In this document: in pieces, positions 5,851 to 13,790 of the stretch
Layout of the letters: the number at the start of each line of letters is the position of its first letter
How positions within the stretch are numbered: position 1 is the stretch's first letter
From: Chloroflexota bacterium
GTDB lineage: Bacteria > Chloroflexota > Dormibacteria > Dormibacterales > Dormibacteraceae
Assembly: GCA_005889135.1 (NCBI GenBank)
Contig: VBEK01000145.1
Span: 1-35,594 of the forward strand
Length of the DNA: 35,594 bases
Direction of reading: 5' to 3'
Position numbers and translations under genes: made by a program
Notes under the pieces: model-generated
Seen by the model: the letters and a program-made list of their open reading frames with translations, nothing else
The model's database searches: none
Told to the model about the DNA's origin: nothing

Positions 5851-7474
5851 AGAGTCCCTGCGCCGCAGCCTCGACGCCGCTTTTGACCCCGGGCCCGACT
5901 TTCCCGACCCGCGGCTGCTCTCGCGCACCATGGCGACGCTGGCAGAGGTCGAGTCGGCGCCCACGAAGCGTGCGCCGGCAAGGCGCACGCCGATCGTCCT
6001 GGAGCCCACGACCCGCGGAGGGCGCCTGGTTGCGGCGGCGCTGATCGTCCTCCTGCTGCTTGCGGCCGCCGGCGCGTTCATCGCCGTGCAGCACTACTTC
6101 GTCTCCCCCATCCCGGCCGGATGGCGCGCCTGCGGCGGCAGCTTCCAGTGCGCCGACGTCAGCGTGCCGCTGGACTATACGAACCCCGGCGCGGGTTCGA
6201 TCACGATCGCGGCGGTCCGCAAGCCGGCGACCGACGCCTCGCACCGCATCGGCGCGCTGGCGCTGAGCCTTGGCCTGCCGGTCGTGTCCGGGATCGACTA
6301 CCTGCGCGACAACTCCGTGCTCTACGACAAGTTCAACTCTCGTCTCGACCTCATCGGGTTCGACGTGCGCGGCACTGGCCGCAGCGCGCCGGTGCGCTGC
6401 CTCACAGGCCCCGAGACCGACGCGATCAACCAGGTCGACACCGTCCTGGACGACGCGCGTGAGAAGCAGCTCTTCATCGAATCGGCGATCGCCCACGCCC
6501 AGGCATGCGAGCAGACGAGCGGGCGCATCCTGCCGTTCGTCGACACCGCCAGCGCGGCGCGCGACCTCGACGCGATCCGCAGGTCGCTGGGCGACTCGCA
6601 GCTGACAATCATGGCGTTCGGCTACGGCACGCTCCTGGGCGAGATTTACGCGCGCCTCTTTCCCTCGCACCTCCGGGCGATGGTGCTCGACGGCGTCTAT
6701 GACCCCTCGCTCAGCGCGACGGACGCCTGGCTGCGGCGCGCCGCGGGCTACGAGGAGAGCCTGCAGGCGTTCCTCGCCGACTGCCGCGATTTCGCCGGGT
6801 GCGAGCTCGGCAGCGACCCGGCGGCGAAGCTGAACGCGCTCTTGCGACGCGTCGACGAGGCGCCGATGACCGTCGGGTCACGCACGCTGAGCCATCGCCT
6901 CGCGATCTCGGCGGTGCTGCTCGGGCTCGAGCCCGACAACTGGCGCCGGCTCGACGCGGCCTTGAGCGAGGCGGCAGGGGGCGATGGCAAGGCGCTGCTG
7001 GCGATGGCCGACGAGTATTACGGCCGCCAGCCGGACGGCTCCTACTCGTTCAACGGCGACGCCGTGGCCGCGGTCACGTGCCTCGACCAGCCCGCGCCCA
7101 AGGACGTGAGCGCCTACGACCAGCTCGGTCCGGCGATGGCCGCGGCCTCCCCCACCTTCGGCCCGGCCTTCCAGTACGTGGCGCTTCAATGCGCGTACTG
7201 GCCGGCGCAGCCAGGACCGAGGGCGCAGCCGCAGAGCGCCGGCGGCGTGCCGCCGATCCTGCTCGTTGGGGCCACCCACGACCCGGGTTGGTCCTACGCC
7301 GGGGCGAAGGGGGTGAACCGGCAGCTCCCCGGCTCAGTGCTGCTCACCCGTGACGGCTACGGGACCCTGTCGTACCCCAGGAGCGGGTGCGTGCGCGTGG
7401 CGGTCGACGCCTATCTCCTCCGGCTGAGCATGCCCGCGTCGGGCACCGTCTGCGCGTCCGACTACCCTGCCTAG
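5843..7474 (+). CDS. Membrane-anchored pseudo-hydrolase, candidate anti-sigma
   Basis: A 543-residue protein with a cytoplasmic N-terminus (1-60, containing FPDPRLLSRTMATL), one membrane span (about 61-83) and an outside domain (about 90-543) of the tripeptidyl-aminopeptidase/SlpD-like alpha/beta-hydrolase family. Fold motifs are kept: FDVRGTGRSAPVRC (173-186), LFPSHLRAMVLDGVYDPS (272-289), LPGSVLLTRDG (495-505) and the GTVC end (534-537). The catalytic parts are not. The nucleophile elbow, normally G-x-S-Y-G-T, reads AFGYGT with Gly260 for Ser (codon GGC). The oxyanion motif NPGGPGGSG is replaced by LGLPVVSG. The His expected after DGYG is Thr508. Only the Asp (D480, in THDP) survives. Translational coupling to the ECF sigma gene suggests an anti-sigma factor sensing an outside ligand. 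This role is inferred; the loss of catalytic residues is seen. Confidence 0.85.
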   Translation: MAEESLRRSLDAAFDPGPDFPDPRLLSRTMATLAEVESAPTKRAPARRTPIVLEPTTRGGRLVAAALIVLLLLAAAGAFIAVQHYFVSPIPAGWRACGGSFQCADVSVPLDYTNPGAGSITIAAVRKPATDASHRIGALALSLGLPVVSGIDYLRDNSVLYDKFNSRLDLIGFDVRGTGRSAPVRCLTGPETDAINQVDTVLDDAREKQLFIESAIAHAQACEQTSGRILPFVDTASAARDLDAIRRSLGDSQLTIMAFGYGTLLGEIYARLFPSHLRAMVLDGVYDPSLSATDAWLRRAAGYEESLQAFLADCRDFAGCELGSDPAAKLNALLRRVDEAPMTVGSRTLSHRLAISAVLLGLEPDNWRRLDAALSEAAGGDGKALLAMADEYYGRQPDGSYSFNGDAVAAVTCLDQPAPKDVSAYDQLGPAMAAASPTFGPAFQYVALQCAYWPAQPGPRAQPQSAGGVPPILLVGATHDPGWSYAGAKGVNRQLPGSVLLTRDGYGTLSYPRSGCVRVAVDAYLLRLSMPASGTVCASDYPA

Positions 7475-7500
7475 CCCCGCGCCCTAACCTTCTATTCGGG

Positions 7501-8469
7501 ATGCGGGAGGACTTCGCCGCCGGCGCGCGCAACGCTGTGCGCGCGTGTCTCAACATCGGCGAGCGCGACCGCGTCTTCATCATTCGCGACCAAGCGAGGA
7601 CCGAGATCGCGGAGGCGATCGAGGAAGAGGCGAAGAGCACGGGAGCGACCGTGAAGGCGTGGACGATCGAGGAACACCTCCAGCGGCCGGCGACGACGTT
7701 TCCCAAGGAGCTCGGCGAGGAGGTGATTCGCTACCGGCCGACAGCGTCGTTCTACATCGGCACCGGGATGCGCGGCGAGCTCGGTTTCCGGCAGCCGATG
7801 CTGCACCTGCTCGCGGACGAGCTGCGGGCCAGGCACGGGCACATGATCGGCATCAACGACGAGGTCATGACCGACGGCATGGCCGGGGACTATGACGCCA
7901 TCTACAAGATGACCCACAAGGTGTTCGACGTCGCGCGCCAGGCGAGGACGATCGCGGTCCAGACGTCGCTCGGCACCGACCTGGTGGCGACTTTCTCGCC
8001 GTCGCTGAAGTGGACGCCCTCCGACGGACGCTTCTGGGAGCAGGGCCGGTGGGGGAACCTGCCCGAGGGCGAGACGTTCACGTGCCCGGCCTCTGTCGAC
8101 GGGGTGCTCGCCGCCGAAGAGCTGGGCGACTGGTTCACGGAGCGGTACGGCATGCTGTCGCCGCCGCTCCGAATCGTCATCCGCGCCGGCCGCGTGGCGT
8201 CGCTCGAGACCTCCAACGCGCAGCTGGAGTCGGAGTTCCGCGAGTACCTGGGCCAGCACCCCAACTCCAACCGCGCCGGCGAGTTCGCGATCGGCACTAA
8301 CGTCGGCCTCACTCGCATCATCGGCAACTTCCTGCAGGACGAGAAGTTCCCGGGCGTGCACATCGCGTTCGGCGACCCGTATGGCTTCGAGACAGGTGCG
8401 GACTGGCAGGCGCCCTCGCACGTGGACGCTCTGGCGTCGCACGCGACGGTCACGGTGGACGGCCGGCGG
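7501..8469 (+). CDS. M29-family aminopeptidase, 3' end lost
   Basis: A metallo-aminopeptidase of the thermophilic-aminopeptidase (AmpS/AmpT, M29) family, starting at ATG 7501 with MREDFAAGARNAVRACL. About 323 residues match the family, including GEFAIGTNVGLTRIIGN, PGVHIAFGDPYG and SHVDAL, which carry the Glu and His metal ligands. Such proteins remove N-terminal residues from peptides in the cytoplasm using two metal ions. The similarity ends at TVTVDGRR (near 8469) where about ten more residues and a stop are expected. The frame instead stays open to TGA 9037-9039, running antisense through the dioxygenase gene. The end given is therefore the end of similarity, not a stop codon. It follows the pseudo-hydrolase gene by 26 bp. 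Confidence 0.8.
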
Positions 8470-9231
8470 ACCGAAGCTCGCCGCGTAGCCGCTGCCGGAC
8501 TTCGACACGTTCGCCAGCAGCGACGCGCCGCTGTTGTTGTTGGACGTGTAGACCATGTCGTTGGCGTTGCGCATGTCCCGGACGCCGCGCGAGCTGTAAG
8601 GCGACTTCTGGAAGACCTCGTCCGAGACCGCGTCGTCGAAGAAGATCTGCGAGGTGAACTCGGTTCCCTGGTGTCGGACCTTGAAATGGATGTGCACCGC
8701 GCGCCCGCGATACCAGCCTGGGTAGACCGTCGTGAACGTCACCTTGCCGCTCGCGTCCGTGACCTGGTAGCCGCGGAGAAACTTCTTGCCCACGCTGCTC
8801 TGGGCGCTCACGTCCGAATAGACGCCGAGCGCGTCGCAGTGCCAGACGTCGACCTGCGCACCCGGAAGCGCGGTGCACGAGGCGCCAACCCTGGCCACGC
8901 TGAAGGTCATGGCCAGCGGCACGCCGGTCCGGTCGTCACGAATGTCGGAGCGGTTGAGGCGCTCGTCGACGAAGTAGGGACCTTCGGTCTCCGACGGCGT
9001 GACGACGCACGCGGGCAATGGGACCGAGGTGGCGCTTGATGTGGACGATGGCGACGCTGAGGTGGTCGCGCCCGTCTGCGTCCCGCCACCGCACGCCGCG
9101 CCCACCGCGGCGTAGACCGCCCCAAGTCCCGCAACGATCATGCGCCGCCGCGAGATCGTGGCCGCGAGCAGGCCCTCGAGCTGACTCACCGGGCGAGTAT
9201 CGCGCGCAAGCCTGGGAGCTGGCTCCAGCAT
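8470..9231 (-). CDS. Tat-lipoprotein intradiol ring-cleavage dioxygenase, 3' end lost
   Basis: An extracellular lipoprotein relative of catechol/protocatechuate intradiol dioxygenases. The N-terminus has a twin-arginine-like stretch ISRRRMIVAG and a lipobox VGAAC (Cys47), followed by a Ser/Thr-rich linker. The dioxygenase domain shows TPSETEGPYFVDE, VDVWHCDALGVYSD and GWYRGRAVHIHFKV, which supply the two Tyr and two His iron ligands. I use ATG 9231; GTG 9189 is possible. Similarity ends at GYAASF (codon at 8473-8475). No stop occurs there, and the frame stays open antisense through the whole peptidase gene to 7492. The coordinate 8470 marks the junction, not a stop. It is divergent from the MsrQ-like gene. 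Confidence 0.8.
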
Positions 9232-9309
9232 CGCTGGGACGTCACTCACACTCCATTCCAAGTCAGTTTTGAGCCTCGGCGCACAGGATGGTGCACAGGG
9301 GCTCGCGGC

Positions 9310-10074
9310 ATGGTCGCAGATCTGGCGGACCGCGGATACGGGGCGATTGGCGTGTGGTTCTTGCGGGCGCTGCTGCTCATCCCTTTCGTGCTCATGGCGC
9401 CCGAGGTGGGCTCCGCGATCCTGGGCCGCCCTGGCGCAGTGGCGAACATCTCCGCCTCGGTCGCCGATGTTCTCGGCACCTCGACGTTTCTCATCTTCGT
9501 TCTGATGCTGACGGTCACGCCCCTCCGCACCATCACGGGGTGGCGCTGGCACCTGATCCTCCGCCGCGACTACGGGATCGCGATGTTCGCGACCGCGGCG
9601 CTGGACATCACGCTGGCGGCCACGACCACGGGCGACACGTTCCCGGGCACGCCGCTGACGCGAGTGGGCGGCCACAGCTTCCTGGTCGCGGGCACGCTCT
9701 CGACGCTGCTCCTCGTGCCCCTCGTGATCACCGCCAACCGGCCCGCGCAGCAGTGGCTCGGCCGGCACTGGAAGTCGGTTCAACGGCTCACCTACGCGGT
9801 GTGGGCGATGATCCTGGTCCACCTCTTTCTGCTGTTCGGCCTGACCTCGATCTTTCTCGACGCGCTGGCGGTCAGCGCGCCGCTCGCGCTGATGCGCGTG
9901 CCTCCGGTGCGTCGCTGGTGGGACTCTGCTCGTCGGGCCGATCGCCACCGCGCGCTGCGCGCCGTGGCCGCGGCGGTCATGCTCACGGTCTTCGCCTCCG
10001 GTTTCGTCCCGCTGGCGCGCGAGCTGGCGGAGAGGGGCGCCGCGGCGTTCGTGCAGCAGCCCGTCCGTGACTGA
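9310..10074 (+). CDS. MsrQ-like ferric-reductase-type membrane protein
   Basis: A 254-residue protein with about six membrane spans. It resembles the ferric reductase-like transmembrane domain of MsrQ, the heme subunit that feeds electrons to the periplasmic methionine sulfoxide reductase MsrP: LTVTPLRTITGW, RRDYGIAMFATAALD, FLVAGTLSTLLLVPLVITAN, WKSVQRLTYAVWAMILVHLF. MsrQ normally has His where this protein has D99 and Q158; only H171 of the three expected heme ligands is clearly kept. Heme loading and partner are therefore doubtful, and no msrP is nearby. ATG 9310 has AGGGG about 9 nt upstream. The end overlaps the next gene by 8 bp. Confidence 0.75.
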   Translation: MVADLADRGYGAIGVWFLRALLLIPFVLMAPEVGSAILGRPGAVANISASVADVLGTSTFLIFVLMLTVTPLRTITGWRWHLILRRDYGIAMFATAALDITLAATTTGDTFPGTPLTRVGGHSFLVAGTLSTLLLVPLVITANRPAQQWLGRHWKSVQRLTYAVWAMILVHLFLLFGLTSIFLDALAVSAPLALMRVPPVRRWWDSARRADRHRALRAVAAAVMLTVFASGFVPLARELAERGAAAFVQQPVRD

Positions 10075-10360
10075 CCGGCCGGCGCGGCGTCACCGCGCCA
10101 AGCAGCTGATGGACGGCGTGACCGTGGCCTGCGTCGCCCTCGCCCTCGCCATCGGCACCGGCCAGCTGGTCCGGGAAGGGCTGCAGGAGTTTCTCTACCG
10201 GCCGCCGGGAGTCGGGGCGTCGCCTTCGGAGGCGGAGACGGCGCCCGGCGTCGCGGAGGCGCAGCTGCCACCGCAGACCGCGCAGCTAGTGCCCAACGCG
10301 CCGGTGCCCTCGGCCACGCCCGTCCAGCGAGATCGCCACCATGCCGCTCACAACCGTTAG
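10067..10360 (+). CDS. Small single-span membrane protein
   Basis: A 97-residue protein of unknown function, GTG start. The basic N-terminus (TDRPARRHRAKQ) is followed by one membrane span at about 15-35 (VTVACVALALAIGTGQLV) and a Pro/Ala-rich tail probably outside. It overlaps both the MsrQ-like gene (8 bp) and the next membrane protein gene (20 bp), so the three are likely one operon. It could be a small accessory subunit of the MsrQ-like protein, but only the gene order supports that. Confidence 0.65.
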   Translation: MTDRPARRHRAKQLMDGVTVACVALALAIGTGQLVREGLQEFLYRPPGVGASPSEAETAPGVAEAQLPPQTAQLVPNAPVPSATPVQRDRHHAAHNR

Positions 10361-10820
10361 GCGGCGAACACTCCTCGCTCTGATCCTTGCGCTCGGCTTC
10401 TACGCGCTGAGCGACATTCTGCTGTGGCAGCGCATCTTCGAGGCTCACGGCCTTTCGGCGTTCGATCCCGAGTACCAGACGGGCCACATCGCGATCCTCG
10501 TCGGCATGATGGCGGTCGGCGCGATCCTGCTCCTCGATTCGGGCTGGTGGGCGTTGTGGTACCAGGGTGCCCTGTACACGTTCGCCTTCGGCGGCGTCGA
10601 GGACGTCCTCTACTACTGGCTCGACGGGAGGGCGATCCCCGGCTTGCTGCCGTGGCTCGATCGCTCGCGCCTGATCTTCGTGCGACCGCTGGCCGGTGAC
10701 GTGACCAACGTCGAGCTGCTCGCCTCGGCGGCGCTCTGGGTCACGTTGTGGTTGTCGGTGCTGGCGCTCGGGCCTGGGTTGCTGCGACTGCTAGTCGCCA
10801 GGCAACTCTCCAGAGCCTAG
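10341..10820 (+). CDS. Four-span membrane protein of unknown function
   Basis: A 159-residue hydrophobic protein with about four membrane spans (near 8-28, 48-66, 72-92 and 128-152). Between spans 3 and 4 is an acidic-aromatic region (GGVEDVLYYWLDGRAIPG) that could be functional. I recognise no family. ATG 10341 overlaps the upstream small gene by 20 bp. The 3' end overlaps the convergent small gene on the minus strand by 30 bp. Confidence 0.72.
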   Translation: MPLTTVRRRTLLALILALGFYALSDILLWQRIFEAHGLSAFDPEYQTGHIAILVGMMAVGAILLLDSGWWALWYQGALYTFAFGGVEDVLYYWLDGRAIPGLLPWLDRSRLIFVRPLAGDVTNVELLASAALWVTLWLSVLALGPGLLRLLVARQLSRA

Positions 10821-11048
10821 CAACTCCTTGATTCGCTGCCGCGTGAAGCGGCCGACGAAGAGGGGCACGAACTGGGTCACCCGCGATCCCGCCAGGCGCC
10901 GCAGAGACTCGCCCGCGGCCTGGTCGATCAACTCCTCCGAGAGGCGGTCGCGGTACTCGGCCTTGATGCTGCTGACCTCGGACTGCACCTGCCTGAGCAC
11001 GGTGTCGTCGAAGCCGATCTCAGGCCCCTCGCGCACGGTCAACACCAT
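10791..11048 (-). CDS. Small helical protein, three-helix-bundle type
   Basis: An 85-residue protein starting at ATG 11048, which lies inside the end of the upstream quinone reductase gene (10-bp overlap). The pattern VQSEVSSIKAEYRDRL, LIDQAAGESLRRLAGSRV, TQFVPLFVGRFTRQRIKELL resembles the small three-helix-bundle dimerisation domain often found in actinobacterial proteins, sometimes attached to low-molecular-weight phosphatases. The family call is tentative. Translational coupling with the reductase gene is suggested by the overlap. Confidence 0.65.
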   Translation of the reverse strand: MVLTVREGPEIGFDDTVLRQVQSEVSSIKAEYRDRLSEELIDQAAGESLRRLAGSRVTQFVPLFVGRFTRQRIKELLGSGELPGD

Positions 11049-12037
11049 AACCCAGGCCGGATCCACAGCGTGAGGATGACGTTGCCGACCTTCTGCTCGG
11101 TCTCCACATACCGGCTGGCCTCCACCACATCGTCCAGTGGATAGGAACGGTCGACGACGGGCTTGAACTCTCCTGACTCGACCAGGCCCTTGAGAAAGTA
11201 CACGTCCTGCTTCGTGTAGCGGGGCGGGATGGAAAAGATCACCTTCTTGTCGCCGAAGCGCGAGTTCCACACCGCGCGCATGAGGTTGGAGAAGCCGTCG
11301 GTGGCCAGGTATCTGCCGCCCGGCTTCAGCGATTGCTCGCACCTCGCAAACGATTGCTTGCCGACCGCGTCGAAGATGACGTCGTACGCCCGGCCGTTCT
11401 TCGTGAAGTCATCGCGTGTGTAATCGATGACGGTCTCCGCGCCGAGTGCGCGGACGAGGTCGACGTTCTTCGTGCTCGTGACCCCGGTGACGTGGTAGCC
11501 GAGGTGCTTCGCGAGCTGGACGCCCGCCGTCCCGATCGCGCCCGATGCGCCGTAGACCAGGATCGACTGCCCCGAGCGCGGCTTGGCGAGACGGAGGCAC
11601 CACAGCGCGTTGAGTCCGCCGTCGGTGATCGAGGCCGCCTGCTCGAAGGACAGCCGCGCGGGCATGGGCGCGATGCGCGCGCTCTCGCGCACGCGGACAA
11701 ACTCGGCGTAAGCGCCGAATCGAAAGCCCGTCGAACCGAAGATTGTGTTTCCGACCTGGAACTCCTTGACCGCCGCTCCGACCTTTGCCACCTCGCCCGC
11801 GAACTCGCTGCCGAGGATGGGCTGTCGCGGGCCGCGAACCCCCGAGACCAGGCGGCTGATGACCATGACGGCAGGTCCCCCGTTGCGGTTGGCGTCCCGG
11901 GTCGCCACGTCCGCGCGCGTGACCGCGACCGCGCGGACCCTGACCAGAATCTCGTCGTCCAGCGGCTCCGGGCGCGGCACGTCCGCGACGTGTAGCAGCT
12001 CGGCCGGCCCATAGCTCTCGAAGACGACGGCCTTCAC
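11039..12037 (-). CDS. MDR-family NAD(P)H:quinone oxidoreductase
   Basis: A 332-residue zinc-free medium-chain dehydrogenase/reductase. The catalytic domain (1-125) starts MKAVVFESYGPAELL and has GSEFAGEVAKVGAAV. The nucleotide-binding domain carries ILVYGASGAIGTAGVQLAK (about 158-176), the NAD(P)H loop. No structural-zinc Cys cluster is present. It likely reduces quinones or enones with NADPH in the cytoplasm; the substrate is not readable. GTG 12037 is the start, only 20 bp from the divergent aldo/keto reductase start. Confidence 0.88.
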   Translation of the reverse strand: MKAVVFESYGPAELLHVADVPRPEPLDDEILVRVRAVAVTRADVATRDANRNGGPAVMVISRLVSGVRGPRQPILGSEFAGEVAKVGAAVKEFQVGNTIFGSTGFRFGAYAEFVRVRESARIAPMPARLSFEQAASITDGGLNALWCLRLAKPRSGQSILVYGASGAIGTAGVQLAKHLGYHVTGVTSTKNVDLVRALGAETVIDYTRDDFTKNGRAYDVIFDAVGKQSFARCEQSLKPGGRYLATDGFSNLMRAVWNSRFGDKKVIFSIPPRYTKQDVYFLKGLVESGEFKPVVDRSYPLDDVVEASRYVETEQKVGNVILTLWIRPGLWC

Positions 12038-12040
12038 GCG

Positions 12041-12059
12041 ATGATGGTTGCACCATCGT
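12041..12059. promoter_or_regulatory. Dyad between two divergent start codons
   Basis: GATGGT (12043-12048), TGC, ACCATC (12052-12057) is a perfect 6-bp inverted repeat that extends by a G-T and an A-T pair. It fills the 20-bp gap between the GTG start of the quinone reductase (minus) and the GTG start of the aldo/keto reductase (plus). Such a gap has no room for two promoters, so promoters must lie inside the genes or the messages are leaderless. An operator shared by both genes is inference. Confidence 0.35.
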
Positions 12060-12819
12060 GAAAATCGGCGAGTTCGAGATCACCAAACGGGTCGGGCTCG
12101 GGACCAACCGGCTCACAAAGGCGCCGGCCAACGTGGAGCTCATCAGGGAGGCGGTCGCGGCCGGTGTGCAGATGATCGACACGGCGCACCTGTACGCCGG
12201 CGGCCAGAGCGAGGAGACGATCGGCGCGGCTCTGCATCCGCTGCCGGACACGTGCATCGTGGCCACGAAGGGAGGGTTCGGCGGCGCCGGCCGCGGCCGC
12301 CCGGAGGTGCTGCGCGCCGAGATCGAGGAGAGCCTCCGCCGCCTGCGGACCGACGTCATCCACCTCTACTACCTGCACCGCGTCGACCCGGAGACGCCGA
12401 TTGAGACCAGCCTCGGAGTGATCAAGGAGCACGTCGACCGGGGCACGATCCGGCACGTCGGGGTCTCCGAGGTCAGGGTCGAGCAGATCGAGCGCGCGCG
12501 CAAGGTCCTGCCCATCGTGGCGGTGCAGAACCACTACAACCTGTCCGAGCGCAAATACGACGACGTCATCGACTACTGCGAGCGCGAGGGGATCGTGTTC
12601 GTGCCCTTCTTCCCCCTCCGTGGCGAGCGCTCGCCCGCGATGGCGCGGCTGGGAAGGCGTCACCGCGCGACGTCGCGGCAGGTGATGCTGGCCTGGCTGC
12701 TGAAACGCTCGCCGGTCGTGCTGCCCATCCCCGGCACGCTGTCTTTGGAGCACCTCAAGGAGAACCTCGCGGCCGGGAGGATCGACCTGGACGAGGAGGA
12801 GTTCGCGAGCCTCGTCTAG
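12058..12819 (+). CDS. Aldo/keto reductase
   Basis: A 253-residue aldo/keto reductase with a TIM-barrel fold that reduces aldehydes or ketones with NADPH. The catalytic tetrad is visible: Asp and Tyr in MIDTAHLYAGG, Lys in VATKGG, His in YYLHRVD. GVSEV, VQNHYNLSER and PIPGTLSLEHLKEN are standard cofactor-site segments. At 253 residues it is shorter than the usual 280-320. GTG 12058 starts right beside the divergent quinone reductase. Its stop shares the bases CTAG with the convergent cydB stop. Confidence 0.92.
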   Translation: MKIGEFEITKRVGLGTNRLTKAPANVELIREAVAAGVQMIDTAHLYAGGQSEETIGAALHPLPDTCIVATKGGFGGAGRGRPEVLRAEIEESLRRLRTDVIHLYYLHRVDPETPIETSLGVIKEHVDRGTIRHVGVSEVRVEQIERARKVLPIVAVQNHYNLSERKYDDVIDYCEREGIVFVPFFPLRGERSPAMARLGRRHRATSRQVMLAWLLKRSPVVLPIPGTLSLEHLKENLAAGRIDLDEEEFASLV

Positions 12820-13790
12820 CTTTCCGGCGACTCCAGGGCGCTGCGCTGGTCGAGGTAGTAGAGAAGGCCCATCGCCGGTCCGATCACCAGGACGACCACC
12901 GCGGCGACGACCAGCAGCAGCACCTGCGTCGGCGGGGGCGCGATCGCCTGGCTGATCGTCAGCTGGCCGGGGACCAGGTACGGCGACTGCGCGAACGCCC
13001 AGGCGAAGACCATCGATCCCACGGCGGCCACCGTGAGGACGCGGTACCAGCGAAAGATCCCGCGCCAGATCAGGAACGTCGCCAGCGGCGTGAGGATCAT
13101 CGTGGCCAGCGCGAAAGGCAGTCCCTTGCCGGCAAGCATCGAGCGCAAAAGGTCGGGCGCTTGCCACCAGATCACGCCCAGGGCGAAGGTGCCGACGGCG
13201 ATCAGAGCCGCCGCCGCGACCACGGTGCGGCGCTGGAAGTGGACCACCAGCTCTGGCGCGCCGTAGCGGCGGGCGTCGCCGACCAGAAACGACGCCCCGC
13301 TGAACGCCGTCGCCGCCAGCGAGACGAGGCCAAACGCAACCGACATCGGGCTGAACGGCACGAGGTGCCCGGACGCGATCGCGCCCAGCGAGGCCGCGAA
13401 GAAGAACGGCGTCAGCAGCGACGAGAGGCCGAAGACGACGTCCGCGATGCGATGCGCGCGCGGCTCCTCGGCGACGTGGCGGAAGGCGAAGAAGGCGCCG
13501 CGCAGGACAAGTCCCAGCAGGGCGAACGTGAAGAGTGGGTAGAGAGAGCTGAAGACCTGCTGGAAGAGGATCGGAAAGCCGGTCCATGTGAGCACGATCG
13601 CCAGCACGAGCCAGACGTTGTTCACCTCCCACACAGGCGCCATCGCGTGGTCGATCAGGGCGCGCGCCTCGCGGCCGCGTGGGCTGTTGCCCGCCATCAG
13701 GTCCCAGATCCCGGCTCCGAAGTCGACACCGCCGGCGGTGCTGTAGGCCGTGATCGCGAGGAGAAGGACGAAGGCGATGAGGTCAGGCAC
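12816..13790 (-). CDS. cydB: Cytochrome bd ubiquinol oxidase subunit II
   Basis: A 324-residue subunit II of cytochrome bd, an inner-membrane quinol oxidase that reduces O2 to water at low oxygen. N-terminal LAITAYSTAGGVDFGAGIWD and HAMAPVWEVNNVWLV are family signatures, and eight or nine hydrophobic spans follow. I choose GTG 13790 (VPDLIAFVLLL) because it overlaps the cydA end by 8 bp and has GGAAG about 10 nt upstream; a longer start at 13820 would add an unlikely basic leader. It forms an operon with cydA. No cydX or cydDC is visible here. Confidence 0.93.
   Translation of the reverse strand: MPDLIAFVLLLAITAYSTAGGVDFGAGIWDLMAGNSPRGREARALIDHAMAPVWEVNNVWLVLAIVLTWTGFPILFQQVFSSLYPLFTFALLGLVLRGAFFAFRHVAEEPRAHRIADVVFGLSSLLTPFFFAASLGAIASGHLVPFSPMSVAFGLVSLAATAFSGASFLVGDARRYGAPELVVHFQRRTVVAAAALIAVGTFALGVIWWQAPDLLRSMLAGKGLPFALATMILTPLATFLIWRGIFRWYRVLTVAAVGSMVFAWAFAQSPYLVPGQLTISQAIAPPPTQVLLLVVAAVVVLVIGPAMGLLYYLDQRSALESPES

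Noticed and set aside
8440-8490. One sequencing indel explaining the missing stops of both convergent genes
   Set aside because: The nearest alternative stops on the two strands need frame shifts of opposite sign, so no single-base error restores both.
7492-9948. A single 818-residue minus-strand protein containing the dioxygenase
   Set aside because: Only about 9231-8470 matches a family; the remainder is antisense to the peptidase and MsrQ-like genes.
12816-12819. Fusion or read-through between the aldo/keto reductase and cydB
   Set aside because: Both genes have their own normal stops and simply share CTAG at convergent ends.
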